DNA of 38,061 nucleotides from Flavobacteriaceae bacterium (GTDB lineage Bacteria > Bacteroidota > Bacteroidia > Flavobacteriales > Weeksellaceae), in contig JAISMV010000137.1 in the NCBI GenBank assembly GCA_031276535.1, positions 1-38,061 on the forward strand, read 5' to 3'. Below, one piece after another: positions 1 to 8,020 of the stretch (position 1 is the stretch's first letter; every line of letters starts with the position of its first letter). The translations under genes and the position numbers were made by a program. Under the pieces are notes generated by a model. That model had not been told where the DNA came from. It was given only the letters and a program-made list of their open reading frames with translations, and searched no databases.

Positions 1-106
1 GATACCGTATGCAGACTTTCCAAAGACCCTGCATATACGGGTGAAAGACCTCGATACCGGATGTGTACGTACCGACTCGCTGGAAATAAAAACCAATCCG
101 AAAGTA
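1..106 (+). repeat. Intragenic direct repeat, copy 1
   Basis: This stretch matches bases 889-994 at 102 of 106 positions with no gap, at a distance of 888 bases (296 codons). It encodes the 'IPYADFPKTLHIRVKDL' segment of the surface protein. The differences (34, 52, 61, 64) are single bases, so the modules were duplicated or homogenised recently. Confidence 0.95.
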
Positions 107-1981
107 CCGGCAGAGCCCGAAGAGCCGAAAATAACGGAATGCGACGGAGACGATGCTGACGGCAAGACCTACTTTGATCTTACCGCCGTATCCGGTTTGA
201 TAAGCGGCACTGACGACACAAACTATATCTATTACGAGACCCTCGCGGATGCGCAGGCAAACACTAATGCGATTTCGGATCCGGGACACTGGAAGAACCC
301 TACCCCATATAATCATCGTGTTTACGTCCGGGTGCAAAGAGCCGATCACTGCGATAATCTGGCAAGCATCCAAACCGTTGTCTATCCGTATATCAAGGTA
401 CAAGACCAACCGGATGTTACGGTATGTGAGTTCGAATCGGACGGCAAGACCCCGAGCCGGGTAGACTTGTGGGAAGAGGTTAAATTCATGCATTCGGAAG
501 TGAACTCGCTTCCGGAGTATCCGAACCTTCTCGACGATCTGGACATCACGTTCTATACCTCCGATACCTTGCAGATACCATCCACCGAGCTGTCCGCCTA
601 TCTGGTTCCTGTAGGAAAGACCAAGCTGAAGGTACGTTTCCAGAGCAAGACCACCAAATGTTATCAGATACGAGAGCTGACGATAACCAAAACGCCGGCA
701 CCGAAGCTTAACCAAGTATCGCATCTGTTATGCGACGACAATCTGGATGAAGTGTACGACCTCGTGCTAAGCACATTGGATACGGATATACCGTCCACTG
801 CGGGAAATTACGAAATAAGCTATCACGAAAGCGCCCTTGAAGCCGAAACGGCAGGCGGTACCGCGATAAATAAAGATTCCTTGTATACGATACCGTATGC
901 AGACTTTCCAAAGACCCTGCACATACGGGTGAAAGACCTGGATACCGGCTGCGTACGTACCGACTCGCTGGAAATAAAAACCAATCCGAAAGTAACCGTA
1001 TCTCCGGAAGTGGAATTAACCGCCTGCGATGGAGATAACAACGGATTTGCGGAATTTGATCTGACCTTGGTGCAAAATGCTATTTCTACAGAGTCGGATA
1101 TTACTTATACCTATTTCCTCTCTTTGGATGATGCCCAAAAGAATCAAAATCCGATTACTGCGATTACCGCATATACGAATTTAGTATCCAATCTGGATTC
1201 CGTATACGTAAGAGTGGAAGAAAATCCGGGTCTGAATACCCGATGTCCTTCCCTGAGCAGGATAAAATTACAGACCTATTATCCGCCTAATCCGCTGCCG
1301 AAGGCAGTAAGCATCTGTCCTAGAACGAAAACGATACTTGATGCGGGAGATTTCGATGAATATCTGTGGAGCACGGGAGAAACGACCAAAGAAATTACCG
1401 TAGGCGAGGCAGGAATTTACACCGTAACGGTAACCAAATACCTGAACTACGGCTTATCTTGTTCGGCGACATTCCAGGTGGAGGTAAATCTTTTAGAAGA
1501 GCCGGTTATCACAGACTTGCAGGAAGGAGACGATTATATCACGGTGATAGCCAAAGGGCCGCTTCCATTGGAATATTCCATAGACAATAAACATTGGCAG
1601 AGGAGCAATATGTTTACGGATCTGGGTGCAGGCATCTATACTTTCTATGTTCGTTCCTTGGCCAACGGATGCGAAGGAATACCATCCAAGGGAATAATAT
1701 TCAAGATCCCTAACGTAATTACCCCTAATGGCGATGGATACAACGATACATGGAGATTATGCGGTTTGGATCTGTTCGATACCACTTCTCATATAAAGAT
1801 ATTTGACCGTTACGGAAAACAGGTATTTGAACAAGACTCCCGTTCCTGCTTTATATGGGATGGAAAGTATTTGGGAAGAAACCTTCCGACGACTTCTTAT
1901 TGGTATATAATAACGATAGCCGACGGAAGGCAGTTCACCGGATGGATCTTGCTGCGAAACTATGATGAGGATTACCGGTAA
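2..1981 (+). CDS. Large repetitive surface protein, T9SS type B sorting domain (5' truncated)
   Basis: The frame is open from base 2, so the gene starts upstream of the window; the in-frame GTG at 41 is internal. About 660 residues are visible. They are built of tandem beta-rich modules, each with a pattern of 'CDxDxDGxxxFDL' followed by 'VYVRV' and a Cys-containing strand, typical of flavobacterial adhesin-like proteins. Near the end comes an SprB-like segment (visible sequence 'GIYTVTV'), then a C-terminal block of about 90 residues beginning 'NVITPNGDGYNDTWRL' and ending in the 'IKIFDRYGKQVFE...WDGKYLGRNLP' pattern. That block is the gliding-motility-associated CHU_C/TIGR04131 type B sorting signal, so the protein should be exported by T9SS and attached to the cell surface. 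The function of the visible modules is inferred as adhesive or structural; no enzyme motif is seen. One module is repeated almost exactly inside the visible part. Confidence 0.85.
   Translation: MPYADFPKTLHIRVKDLDTGCVRTDSLEIKTNPKVPAEPEEPKITECDGDDADGKTYFDLTAVSGLISGTDDTNYIYYETLADAQANTNAISDPGHWKNPTPYNHRVYVRVQRADHCDNLASIQTVVYPYIKVQDQPDVTVCEFESDGKTPSRVDLWEEVKFMHSEVNSLPEYPNLLDDLDITFYTSDTLQIPSTELSAYLVPVGKTKLKVRFQSKTTKCYQIRELTITKTPAPKLNQVSHLLCDDNLDEVYDLVLSTLDTDIPSTAGNYEISYHESALEAETAGGTAINKDSLYTIPYADFPKTLHIRVKDLDTGCVRTDSLEIKTNPKVTVSPEVELTACDGDNNGFAEFDLTLVQNAISTESDITYTYFLSLDDAQKNQNPITAITAYTNLVSNLDSVYVRVEENPGLNTRCPSLSRIKLQTYYPPNPLPKAVSICPRTKTILDAGDFDEYLWSTGETTKEITVGEAGIYTVTVTKYLNYGLSCSATFQVEVNLLEEPVITDLQEGDDYITVIAKGPLPLEYSIDNKHWQRSNMFTDLGAGIYTFYVRSLANGCEGIPSKGIIFKIPNVITPNGDGYNDTWRLCGLDLFDTTSHIKIFDRYGKQVFEQDSRSCFIWDGKYLGRNLPTTSYWYIITIADGRQFTGWILLRNYDEDYR
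889..994 (+). repeat. Intragenic direct repeat, copy 2
   Basis: This is the second copy of the 106-base repeat found at 1-106 in the same reading frame. After base 994 the two copies diverge sharply: copy 1 continues into an 'AEPEEPK' linker, copy 2 into 'TVSPEVE'. The homogenised block therefore ends inside the module boundary. Confidence 0.95.
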
Positions 1982-2002
1982 ACGGTAAGAGAAAAAAAGA
2001 AA

Positions 2003-2065
2003 AAACCTGAGTTCGGAATTAAGGATTGAGTAAACTGCTTAAAATCAAATTCCGAACCTGGGTTT
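2003..2065. terminator. Hairpin after the surface-protein gene
   Basis: Bases 2011-2020 (GTTCGGAATT) are the exact reverse complement of 2048-2057. The stem can extend outward through AAACC (2003-2007) with GGTTT (2061-2065) and inward through TTAAG (2019-2023) with CTTAA (2038-2042). It begins 22 bases after the stop codon. There is no clear T run on the plus strand, but an A-rich run (1992-2005) precedes it, which would be a T run for minus-strand transcription. It is probably a transcript-end hairpin. Confidence 0.5.
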
Positions 2066-2425
2066 AAATAAGTATCTGTGTTTTTTATCGGGTGACAGGT
2101 TCAACCGGTAAATGTGGAATTTTTCATGGTTTAACTTTTTAGTTTTATAAATGTTAGTTTATTTATAAATCTGATATTTAATACTTTAAATAAAGAGATT
2201 ATTCTTTTTCCGATATGATTGTTTTTCATTTCTTACTCTGAATCTCGGATATTTTATAATGATTTTGGGGATGTATGACCCTAATAGCATACTTTTTGAT
2301 ACACTTCTAAAATGTAAAATGATGTGACATAACCGAAAAGATAAAATAAGAAATTTATAAAGTGAAATTATTTTGTTTTTTACACGATCAGATTACGAAA
2401 TTTGCAGGCTTAATTTTCGGAATAA
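2066..2425. other. Intergenic region before the MarC-like gene
   Basis: This AT-rich stretch has no convincing ORF, RNA gene or repeat. The promoter of the MarC-like gene should lie here, but no clean TAnnTTTG box could be assigned with confidence; GAAATTTG at about 2397-2404 is a near miss. Confidence 0.4.
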
Positions 2426-3097
2426 ATGATAATACAAAATTTTATACATGTTTTTTCCGCAGCTATAGTAGCTCTGTTTCCGGTGGTGAATCCGATAGGA
2501 AATGCATTTATTGTTAATAATTTTTTAGAAGGTCTGGATGATACCCAGAGAAAATCCGTAGTTAAACAAATTACTATTTATTGTGTTTGCATCGGATTGG
2601 GAAGCTTGATAATCGGAAGGTTGATTTTGTTTCTTTTCGGACTTTCTATCCCCGTAATTCAGTTAGGGGGTGGATTGATGATCTGCAAAACGGCTTTAGG
2701 CTGGCTTTCGGATAACAACAAAATGAAAAGCGGAGAAAGAAAAAAGCAAACAATGGATAGGTTGGATTATGAAAATATTCAAAAAGATATTTTCTATCCG
2801 ATAACTTTTCCCATTATTATGGGGTCGGGAAGTATTTCCGTTATATTCACTCTGGCAGCTAGTAGTATGGTTGAGGGGAATTATTCTTTGACAATTATGA
2901 ATTACCTGATTATAGCTCTGGTGATCTTAATACTTTGTGCAATGGTTTATTTCTTCCTGTCCAATGCTTCTAAAATTGTAAACAGAATAGGAACGTCAGG
3001 AAATCAGATCATTAATAAACTGATAGCATTTTTCACCTTTTGTATTGGTATTCAGATAGCTTTAACAGGCATCTTCAAAATATTTCATATAGAATAA
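2426..3097 (+). CDS. MarC family integral membrane protein (UPF0056)
   Basis: The 223-residue protein has the length and six-helix pattern of the MarC family. It has the N-terminal 'ALFPVVNPIGNAFIV' segment (about residues 16-30), which carries the family's conserved P-x-x-N-P-x-G signature, and a second conserved 'YPITFPIIMGSGSISVIFTL' segment (about 124-143). The two halves look like an inverted pair of three-helix repeats joined by a charged loop around residues 95-118. The role of MarC proteins is unknown; the original link to multiple antibiotic resistance was not upheld for E. coli MarC, so no resistance function is claimed. The start at 2426 puts the first transmembrane helix at the N-terminus. 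No operon partner is evident. Confidence 0.88.
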   Translation: MIIQNFIHVFSAAIVALFPVVNPIGNAFIVNNFLEGLDDTQRKSVVKQITIYCVCIGLGSLIIGRLILFLFGLSIPVIQLGGGLMICKTALGWLSDNNKMKSGERKKQTMDRLDYENIQKDIFYPITFPIIMGSGSISVIFTLAASSMVEGNYSLTIMNYLIIALVILILCAMVYFFLSNASKIVNRIGTSGNQIINKLIAFFTFCIGIQIALTGIFKIFHIE

Positions 3098-3468
3098 CGG
3101 ACAGACAAAATAATTTTAACCCGAAACTTGGATTAAATAATAGCCGTATAGAAAAATCCGATTAAAAAACAGGTCATTACCTTAATTTATTAGTACTTTT
3201 GACGTATCTGTCAGGTCAGGTATGTTGTTTGTGTGAGATGCTTACCTAATTATAGGTAAATATAACTTTAAAATTGATGCGTATCTAACCGATCTCAGAG
3301 GAAAAGCGAGCCTTTTCATGATAGGAAAATAAAAACACAAGTATCTGTACCATCAGGATTTACCGGCAATAAAAACATCCGTAACATCCGGCAGTGATGA
3401 TAAAAATACATTTTGTTTTAATTTTTTATTCCTATCTTGCATTGTAATTTCATTTATATCTCAACAAA
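3098..3468. other. Intergenic region with a small palindrome
   Basis: No gene is seen. Notable items: a perfect 7-bp inverted repeat TTACCTA (3242-3248) / TAGGTAA (3253-3259) with a 4-base centre; a 6-bp stem GAAAAG (3301-3306) / CTTTTC (3312-3317) with a 5-base loop; and an isolated TACTTTTG (3194-3201) that fits TAnnTTTG but has no gene close behind it. The palindrome could be an operator, but nothing in the sequence proves it. Confidence 0.4.
3412..3440 (+). promoter_or_regulatory. Candidate promoter of the kinase/RapZ-C pair
   Basis: TTTG at 3412-3415 and TATCTTGC at 3433-3440 are spaced 17 bases apart, close to the Bacteroidota sigma-ABfr pattern (TTG-N17-23-TAnnTTTG) with one T missing in the -7 box. 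Transcription would start about 20 bases before the GTG start at 3469. Confidence 0.4.
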
Positions 3469-4488
3469 GTGTTTGAAAGAATACATATTTTTCTAAAAGA
3501 CTATTTCCTTTCTGAAAGTTTTACATTGGAGCCTATCACCAATAGTGCCTCAAATAGAAAGTATTACAGAGTTGGATTTCATGAGGATTCTTATATTCTT
3601 ACTTTTAGCAACAACCTTCCCGAAACCCGTACATTTCTATATTTTTCGGCTATCTTCAAAGAAAAAGGCATTGCCGTTCCCGCCATCCTTAAAGTAGACG
3701 ATTCCTATGAAATTTATTTGCAGGAAGATGTAGGCAATACTCATCTTCTCTCTCTTTTAATTGAACAAAAAGAAAATGAAACCATTAAAAAGTTATACCA
3801 AAAATCTCTGGACGAGCTTATTAAACTCCAGTTTCAGGTTTCCCAAAAAATAGATTATTCGTATTGTTACGACTTTTCGGAATTTACTGACACGTTGGTT
3901 TATAATGATCTTAATTATTTCAAATTTTATTTTTTTCAGCCGCTGGAAATTCCTTTTTACAACAAAAAATTACTGAATGAATTTTCCGATATAGCTCAAA
4001 CCATAAGCACATTAGCCCCTCAGGGATTCATGTATCGTGATTTTCAAACGAGAAACATTATGATTAAAAATTCCCAACCTATCTTTATAGATTATCAGGG
4101 AGGAATGAAAGGAAACACGGTTTATGATCTGGTTTCACTGCTTTGGCAGGCAAAAGCTCAACTGTCTTCAGACTTCAAAAAAGAATTAAAAAACTATTAT
4201 TTTCAACAAGTTATAAATAAAACAAACATTTCCGAAATTCAATTGGAGGAAGCCTATCAATATTGCCTGTTAATCCGATTATTGCAAGTTTTAGGCGTTT
4301 ACGGATTTCGGGGAATCTTACAAAAAAAATCACATTTTACAGAAAGTATCTCTTTTGGAATCAATAACCTGAAATCCTTTCTGAAAGAAACGAATTTCAT
4401 TTCCGATTATCCCGAATTGTTACGCATCATTCAGGAATTATTCACGGAAGAGACCCAAACCAAAATAAAAAAATTAATTAACAAATAA
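3469..4488 (+). CDS. Aminoglycoside-phosphotransferase-fold sugar kinase (AmgK-like)
   Basis: The 339-residue protein has the choline/aminoglycoside kinase fold. The N-lobe contains 'NRKYYRV' and 'LQEDVGN' (about 29-35 and 84-90). The catalytic loop 'YRDFQTRN' (189-196) has D191 as base and N196, and the metal-binding 'IDYQGG' (207-212) has D208. Family members of this type include AmgK, which phosphorylates the anomeric carbon of N-acetylmuramate or N-acetylglucosamine in peptidoglycan recycling. The next gene, 8 bases downstream, encodes a stand-alone RapZ C-terminal domain, and this pairing is seen in other Bacteroidota. The start is GTG; upstream there is no ATG or better ribosome site. 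A cell-wall sugar substrate is inferred; a MurU-like partner is not present in this window. Confidence 0.72.
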   Translation: MFERIHIFLKDYFLSESFTLEPITNSASNRKYYRVGFHEDSYILTFSNNLPETRTFLYFSAIFKEKGIAVPAILKVDDSYEIYLQEDVGNTHLLSLLIEQKENETIKKLYQKSLDELIKLQFQVSQKIDYSYCYDFSEFTDTLVYNDLNYFKFYFFQPLEIPFYNKKLLNEFSDIAQTISTLAPQGFMYRDFQTRNIMIKNSQPIFIDYQGGMKGNTVYDLVSLLWQAKAQLSSDFKKELKNYYFQQVINKTNISEIQLEEAYQYCLLIRLLQVLGVYGFRGILQKKSHFTESISFGINNLKSFLKETNFISDYPELLRIIQELFTEETQTKIKKLINK

Positions 4489-4496
4489 TTTCTACT

Positions 4497-4913
4497 ATGA
4501 TGAATACTCCCTTACATATAGTTGTGCAAAGTTTTTCCTATAGAAAAAGTTATCCCGAAGATCCCACAGGAAACGGAGGCGGATTTGTTTTTGATTGTAG
4601 AGGTATACTTAATCCTTACCGGTTCGGAGACCTGCGTTATTATACGGGAAAGGACAAGGAAGTTATTGATTTTTTCACTGAAAAAACAAAAATGCCCGAT
4701 TTTCTGGAATCGGTTAAAAAAATTGTTTCCATATCCATTGATGATTATCTGGAACGAAATTTTTCCGATTTACAAATTAATTTCGGCTGCACCGGAGGAC
4801 AGCACCGTTCGGTTTACTCGGCAGAACAAATTGCAGAATATATTAAAACAAAATATCCTCAGATAAAAATAACTCTCAGGCATACAAATGAAGAATATTG
4901 GGAAGTAAAATAA
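4497..4913 (+). CDS. Stand-alone RapZ C-terminal domain protein
   Basis: The 138-residue protein matches the C-terminal half of RapZ: 'GNGGGFVFDCRGILNPYRFGD' region (about 25-45), 'TGKDKEVIDF' (50-59) and the signature 'GCTGGQHRSV' (97-106). The N-terminal Walker-type ATPase domain of E. coli RapZ is absent. In E. coli the C-terminal domain binds glucosamine-6-phosphate and the sRNA GlmZ, linking amino-sugar supply to glmS control. Here the domain follows a sugar kinase by 8 bases, so co-transcription and a role in amino-sugar sensing are plausible, but RNA binding cannot be assumed. The ATG at 4497 is followed at once by a second in-frame ATG; either could be used. Confidence 0.8.
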   Translation: MMNTPLHIVVQSFSYRKSYPEDPTGNGGGFVFDCRGILNPYRFGDLRYYTGKDKEVIDFFTEKTKMPDFLESVKKIVSISIDDYLERNFSDLQINFGCTGGQHRSVYSAEQIAEYIKTKYPQIKITLRHTNEEYWEVK

Positions 4914-4985
4914 CACCTAATATGAATTTCTTATGAAATCTTTTAAAAAATTATTTTCACATTAAATTATCCAAAAACAAGACTC

Positions 4986-5801
4986 ATGTCAATACATTCA
5001 GAAATAAAAAAAGTAACTACCGAAACTTTTAGAAAAATGAAAGTTTCCGGTGAAAAAATATCCATACTTACCGCTTATGACTATTCTATGGCGAGGCTGG
5101 CAGATGAAGGAGGAGTAGACGCCATTTTGGTCGGAGATTCCGCTGCCAATACAATGGCAGGATACGAAACTACCTTACCTATTACTCTGGATCAGATGAT
5201 CTATCATGCTCAATCTGTTTACAGAGGGATACAAAGAGCTATGCTGATAGTAGATTTACCTTTTGGAACCTATCAGTCGGATCCGATACAAGCCTATCGT
5301 TCGGCAGTACGCGTGATGAAAGAAACCGGAGCTTCAGCCGTTAAAGTAGAGGGCGGACTGGAAATTAAAGACTCCGTTAAAGCCATAATAAATGCCGGAA
5401 TCCCCGTTATGGGACATCTAGGCTTGACTCCTCAGTCCATTAACAAGTTCGGTTCTTTCAAATTAAGGGCAAAGGAAGAAGCCGAAGCCGAAAAGCTGAT
5501 TTCCGATGCCGGATTATTGGAAGAATTAGGCTGTTTCTCCATAGTCTTGGAAAAAATCCCTGAAACTTTGGGAGAACAAGTCTCTAGAGAATTGTCCATT
5601 CCCACCATCGGAATCGGAGCGGGAAACCAAACGGACGGACAGGTACTGGTAATTCATGACTTATTGGGATTAAACAAAGATTTTAAACCAAAATTTGCCC
5701 GAAAATATCTTAATCTCCATGAACAGATTGTAAGCGCCGTTTCCCAATACGTTGCCGATGTGAAAAGCCAGGATTTCCCGAATAAAGAAGAAAGTTTTTA
5801 A
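4986..5801 (+). CDS. panB: 3-methyl-2-oxobutanoate hydroxymethyltransferase
   Basis: PanB transfers a hydroxymethyl group from 5,10-methylene-tetrahydrofolate to 2-oxoisovalerate, giving ketopantoate, the first committed step toward pantothenate and CoA. The 271-residue protein has the usual length and motifs: '[19 protein letters not shown]' (25-43), metal-binding '[12 protein letters not shown]' with D51, '[10 protein letters not shown]', 'VKVEGG' and C-terminal '[17 protein letters not shown]'. coaX, a later gene of the same pathway, lies at 19033. The last 14 codons (5757-5798) and stop reappear in degenerate form at 7099-7143, after the AAA ATPase gene, which suggests that something was inserted at the panB 3' end. 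Confidence 0.95.
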   Translation: MSIHSEIKKVTTETFRKMKVSGEKISILTAYDYSMARLADEGGVDAILVGDSAANTMAGYETTLPITLDQMIYHAQSVYRGIQRAMLIVDLPFGTYQSDPIQAYRSAVRVMKETGASAVKVEGGLEIKDSVKAIINAGIPVMGHLGLTPQSINKFGSFKLRAKEEAEAEKLISDAGLLEELGCFSIVLEKIPETLGEQVSRELSIPTIGIGAGNQTDGQVLVIHDLLGLNKDFKPKFARKYLNLHEQIVSAVSQYVADVKSQDFPNKEESF

Positions 5802-5875
5802 TTTTTTCCCTGCCTTTCCTCTTCAGGAGAAAGTGGAAAGACAGTTTCCAGTTCGATTGTTTTCTCGACTTTTAA

Positions 5876-5929
5876 GGAATTAAATCCAAAAAAGTTGCGA
5901 TATTTTAGGAATCAAATCCAAAAAAGTTG
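5876..5929 (+). repeat. Two 22-base direct repeats before the ATPase gene
   Basis: Bases 5876-5897 and 5908-5929 share the pattern GGAATyAAATCCAAAAAAGTTG with 21 of 22 matches and a period of 32 bases. The second copy abuts a perfect TAnnTTTG box. The pair could be an operator for the ATPase gene or part of the end of an inserted segment; a related string (TTAGGAATAAAGAAAAAAG) occurs at 7118-7136 on the other side of the gene. Confidence 0.8.
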
Positions 5930-5937
5930 TATTTTTG
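5930..5937 (+). promoter_or_regulatory. -7 promoter box of the ATPase gene
   Basis: TATTTTTG fits TAnnTTTG exactly and lies 21 bases before the chosen ATG at 5959. It overlaps the alternative TTG start at 5935, which argues that translation starts at 5959. No clear -33 TTG is seen at the usual distance. Confidence 0.5.
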
Positions 5938-5958
5938 TTTTTGTTAAAAATAATTTTT

Positions 5959-7080
5959 ATGATTAACCGAATCATTGTCAAGAACATAAAAAAACGGTTG
6001 AACAAAGGTAAAGCCATTATTTTATTAGGGGCGAGGCAAACCGGTAAAACAACACTGCTTCACCATATTTTTCCCCGACGGAAAGATGTTTTATGGCTCA
6101 ACGGAGATGAAACGGATATTCAAAATATATTTAAAAATGCTTCTGCAACACGGTTAAAAGCGCTTATAGGGAATAACAAAACCATTATTATTGATGAAGC
6201 ACAACGCATCAAAAACATCGGATTGCGTCTGAAGCTAATTACAGATGAAATTAAAAACATACAGTTGATTGCAACGGGAAGTTCTGCTTTTGAATTGAAC
6301 AATCTCGTTAATGAACCGCTAACAGGGAGAAAATGGGAATTTTCTCTATTTCCTATTTCTTTTCAGGAAATGGTTGATCATCATGGGATACTGGAGGAAA
6401 AAAGGATGCTGCCCCACCGTTTACTTTATGGATATTATCCGGATGTAGTAATCAATCATGGTTCTGAAAAAGATATTCTGAAACAGTTGTCAGACAGTTA
6501 TTTATACAAAGATATTTTACAATGGGAAAGAATTCAGAAACCCGATAGTTTGCTAAAATTGTTGCAGGCACTTGCTTTTCAAATCGGTAATCAGGTGTCT
6601 TATAATGAATTATCAAATATTTGCGGATTGGATCCTAAAACAATTGAAAAATATATCCTGCTTTTAGAAAAAACCTTTATCATTTTCAGATTGGGTTCAT
6701 TTCGAAGAAATTTGCGCAATGAATTGAAACAAAGCAAAAAAATATATTTTTACGATAATGGAATTCGCAATGCTTTGATAGCTAATTTTAACCAGATAGA
6801 AATGAGAAATGACAAAGGCGCCTTATGGGAAAATTTTATTATTTCGGAGAGGATGAAGAAATTGCATTATGATGAACTCTGGGTAAATTCATGGTTTTGG
6901 AGGACAAAAGACCAAAATGAAATTGATTATATTGAAGAAACCGACGGAAAAATCACGGCTTATGAAATTAAATGGAGTCCTCATGCAAAGGTGAAGATCA
7001 ATCCATCGTTTAAGCAGGCATATCATGCGGAACATTTGAAGGTCATAACTCCCGACAATTTTGAAGACTTTTTACTTTGA
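5959..7080 (+). CDS. AAA ATPase with C-terminal DUF4143 domain
   Basis: From ATG 5959 the protein has 373 residues. Walker A is 'GARQTGKTT' (24-32), Walker B 'IIIDEAQ' (76-82) and a sensor-like 'TGSS' (107-110). The C-terminal half has the DUF4143 pattern: 'WENFIISERMKK', then 'WFWRTKDQNEIDYIE' and 'AYEIKW'. The E-x-D-Y and E-x-K residues resemble a PD-(D/E)xK nuclease core. Proteins of this class are very common accessory genes in Bacteroidota and archaea; their function is not established, though defence or toxin-like roles have been suggested. The gene has its own promoter and separates panB from the pseudouridine synthase gene. Its flanks carry a copied panB tail, so it was probably acquired here. 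Substrate and role are unknown. Confidence 0.85.
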   Translation: MINRIIVKNIKKRLNKGKAIILLGARQTGKTTLLHHIFPRRKDVLWLNGDETDIQNIFKNASATRLKALIGNNKTIIIDEAQRIKNIGLRLKLITDEIKNIQLIATGSSAFELNNLVNEPLTGRKWEFSLFPISFQEMVDHHGILEEKRMLPHRLLYGYYPDVVINHGSEKDILKQLSDSYLYKDILQWERIQKPDSLLKLLQALAFQIGNQVSYNELSNICGLDPKTIEKYILLLEKTFIIFRLGSFRRNLRNELKQSKKIYFYDNGIRNALIANFNQIEMRNDKGALWENFIISERMKKLHYDELWVNSWFWRTKDQNEIDYIEETDGKITAYEIKWSPHAKVKINPSFKQAYHAEHLKVITPDNFEDFLL

Positions 7081-7083
7081 AAA

Positions 7084-7143
7084 CCAATATCATCTGCTCA
7101 TGTAAAAAGTCAATATCTTAGGAATAAAGAAAAAAGTTTTTAA
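7084..7143 (+). pseudogene. Degenerate second copy of the panB 3' end
   Basis: Bases 7099-7143 align without gaps to the last 45 bases of panB (5757-5801) with 35 matches, and the last 22 bases (7122-7143) match at 21. In the panB frame they read 'HVKSQYLRNKEKSF' plus stop, against '[14 protein letters not shown]' plus stop in panB. The frame is open from 7084. The simplest reading is that this is the remnant of the original panB end (or an end duplicated on insertion) left downstream of the acquired ATPase gene. Chance similarity of an A-rich stretch is less likely because the reading frame and stop both match. Confidence 0.6.
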
Positions 7144-7168
7144 TCATAAATTCACTGATTATTTCGAA

Positions 7169-7849
7169 ATGCTGAAAGATCAAATCCTTTTTGAAGACAA
7201 CCACTTGTTGATAATCAATAAGAAATCCGGACAAATTGTACAGGGAGATAAAACCGGAGATATTTCGCTTGTGGATGAAGTCAAGTCATACATTAAAGAA
7301 AAATACGCCAAACCCGGAAAGGTATTCGTGGGGTTGGTTCATCGTATAGACCGCCCTACTTCGGGGATAGTTATTTTTGCCAAAACAAGCAAAGCTTTGA
7401 GCCGGTTAACCGAAATGCTGAAAAAAAGGGAAATTACAAAAACCTATTGGGCAGTGGTAAAGAAGACCGACATCCCTGAAACGCAACGATTGGTACATTA
7501 TCTCAAAAAAAACGAAAAGAACAATAAGGCAATTGTGTATAAACGACCTACGGAAGGGGCAAAAGAAGCAATTTTAACGTACCGCATCATTAAACAATCT
7601 GAAAATTACCTGTTGTTGGAAGTTGATTTGGAAACCGGTCGGCATCATCAGATTCGTGCGCAGTTAAGCGCTATGGGCATTCCTGTTAAGGGAGATTTGA
7701 AATACGGATTTGAGCGTTCAAATTTGGACGGAAGTATTCATCTTTTGGCTCGTAAAATAGAATTCCTTCATCCGGTAAAAAAGGAAAAAATAATCTTAAC
7801 TGCTCCGGTTCCTCAAAATGATAACCTCTGGAAGAGTTTTGAGGAGTGA
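7169..7849 (+). CDS. RluA-family RNA pseudouridine synthase
   Basis: The 226-residue protein isomerises uridine to pseudouridine in rRNA or tRNA. The family motif II is 'HRIDRPTSGIVIFAKT' (58-73) with catalytic D61. 'ITKTYWAVVK' and 'LETGRHHQIRAQL' further on match the conserved strands that hold the RNA. There is no N-terminal S4 domain, so it is a short RluA/TruC-like form rather than RluC or RluD. It starts 88 bases after the ATPase stop and 25 bases after the copied panB tail; in several flavobacteria this gene is the direct neighbour of panB, as I recall, which fits an insertion between them. The exact RNA target cannot be read from sequence. Confidence 0.88.
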   Translation: MLKDQILFEDNHLLIINKKSGQIVQGDKTGDISLVDEVKSYIKEKYAKPGKVFVGLVHRIDRPTSGIVIFAKTSKALSRLTEMLKKREITKTYWAVVKKTDIPETQRLVHYLKKNEKNNKAIVYKRPTEGAKEAILTYRIIKQSENYLLLEVDLETGRHHQIRAQLSAMGIPVKGDLKYGFERSNLDGSIHLLARKIEFLHPVKKEKIILTAPVPQNDNLWKSFEE

Positions 7850-7901
7850 TTATTACTAGACAGTGCCATCTACGGATTAAAGAAATTTTGAAAGAACTGA
7901 C

Positions 7902-7956
7902 ACTCCGGTTAAACGCAAAATCAAGGATAAACTGCTTACAGCCGGAGAGTTTTTTT
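7902..7956 (+). terminator. Probable terminator after the pseudouridine synthase
   Basis: CTCCGG (7903-7908) pairs with CCGGAG (7942-7947) across a 33-base loop, followed closely by a run of seven T (7950-7956). The stem is short and the loop long, so strength is uncertain. Confidence 0.45.
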
Positions 7957-8020
7957 AGTCGGTATTCTTGTTTTAAACCTATCTCCCCAAAAGCATAACG
8001 TAATCCGGAACACTAAAAAA

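Noticed and set aside
2426-3097. Antibiotic-resistance role for the MarC-like protein
   Set aside because: The family name is historical; the resistance link was not confirmed for MarC, and nothing here supports it.
4522-4866. A 114-codon frame overlapping the RapZ-C gene
   Set aside because: It is a shifted frame of a gene with the clear RapZ motif GCTGGQHRSV.
5876-5929. Possible start of a CRISPR array
   Set aside because: Only two repeat copies with a 10-base spacer; no further units, leader or cas genes.
5935-5958. TTG start for the DUF4143 ATPase
   Set aside because: It lies inside the predicted -7 promoter box, so it would not be on the transcript.
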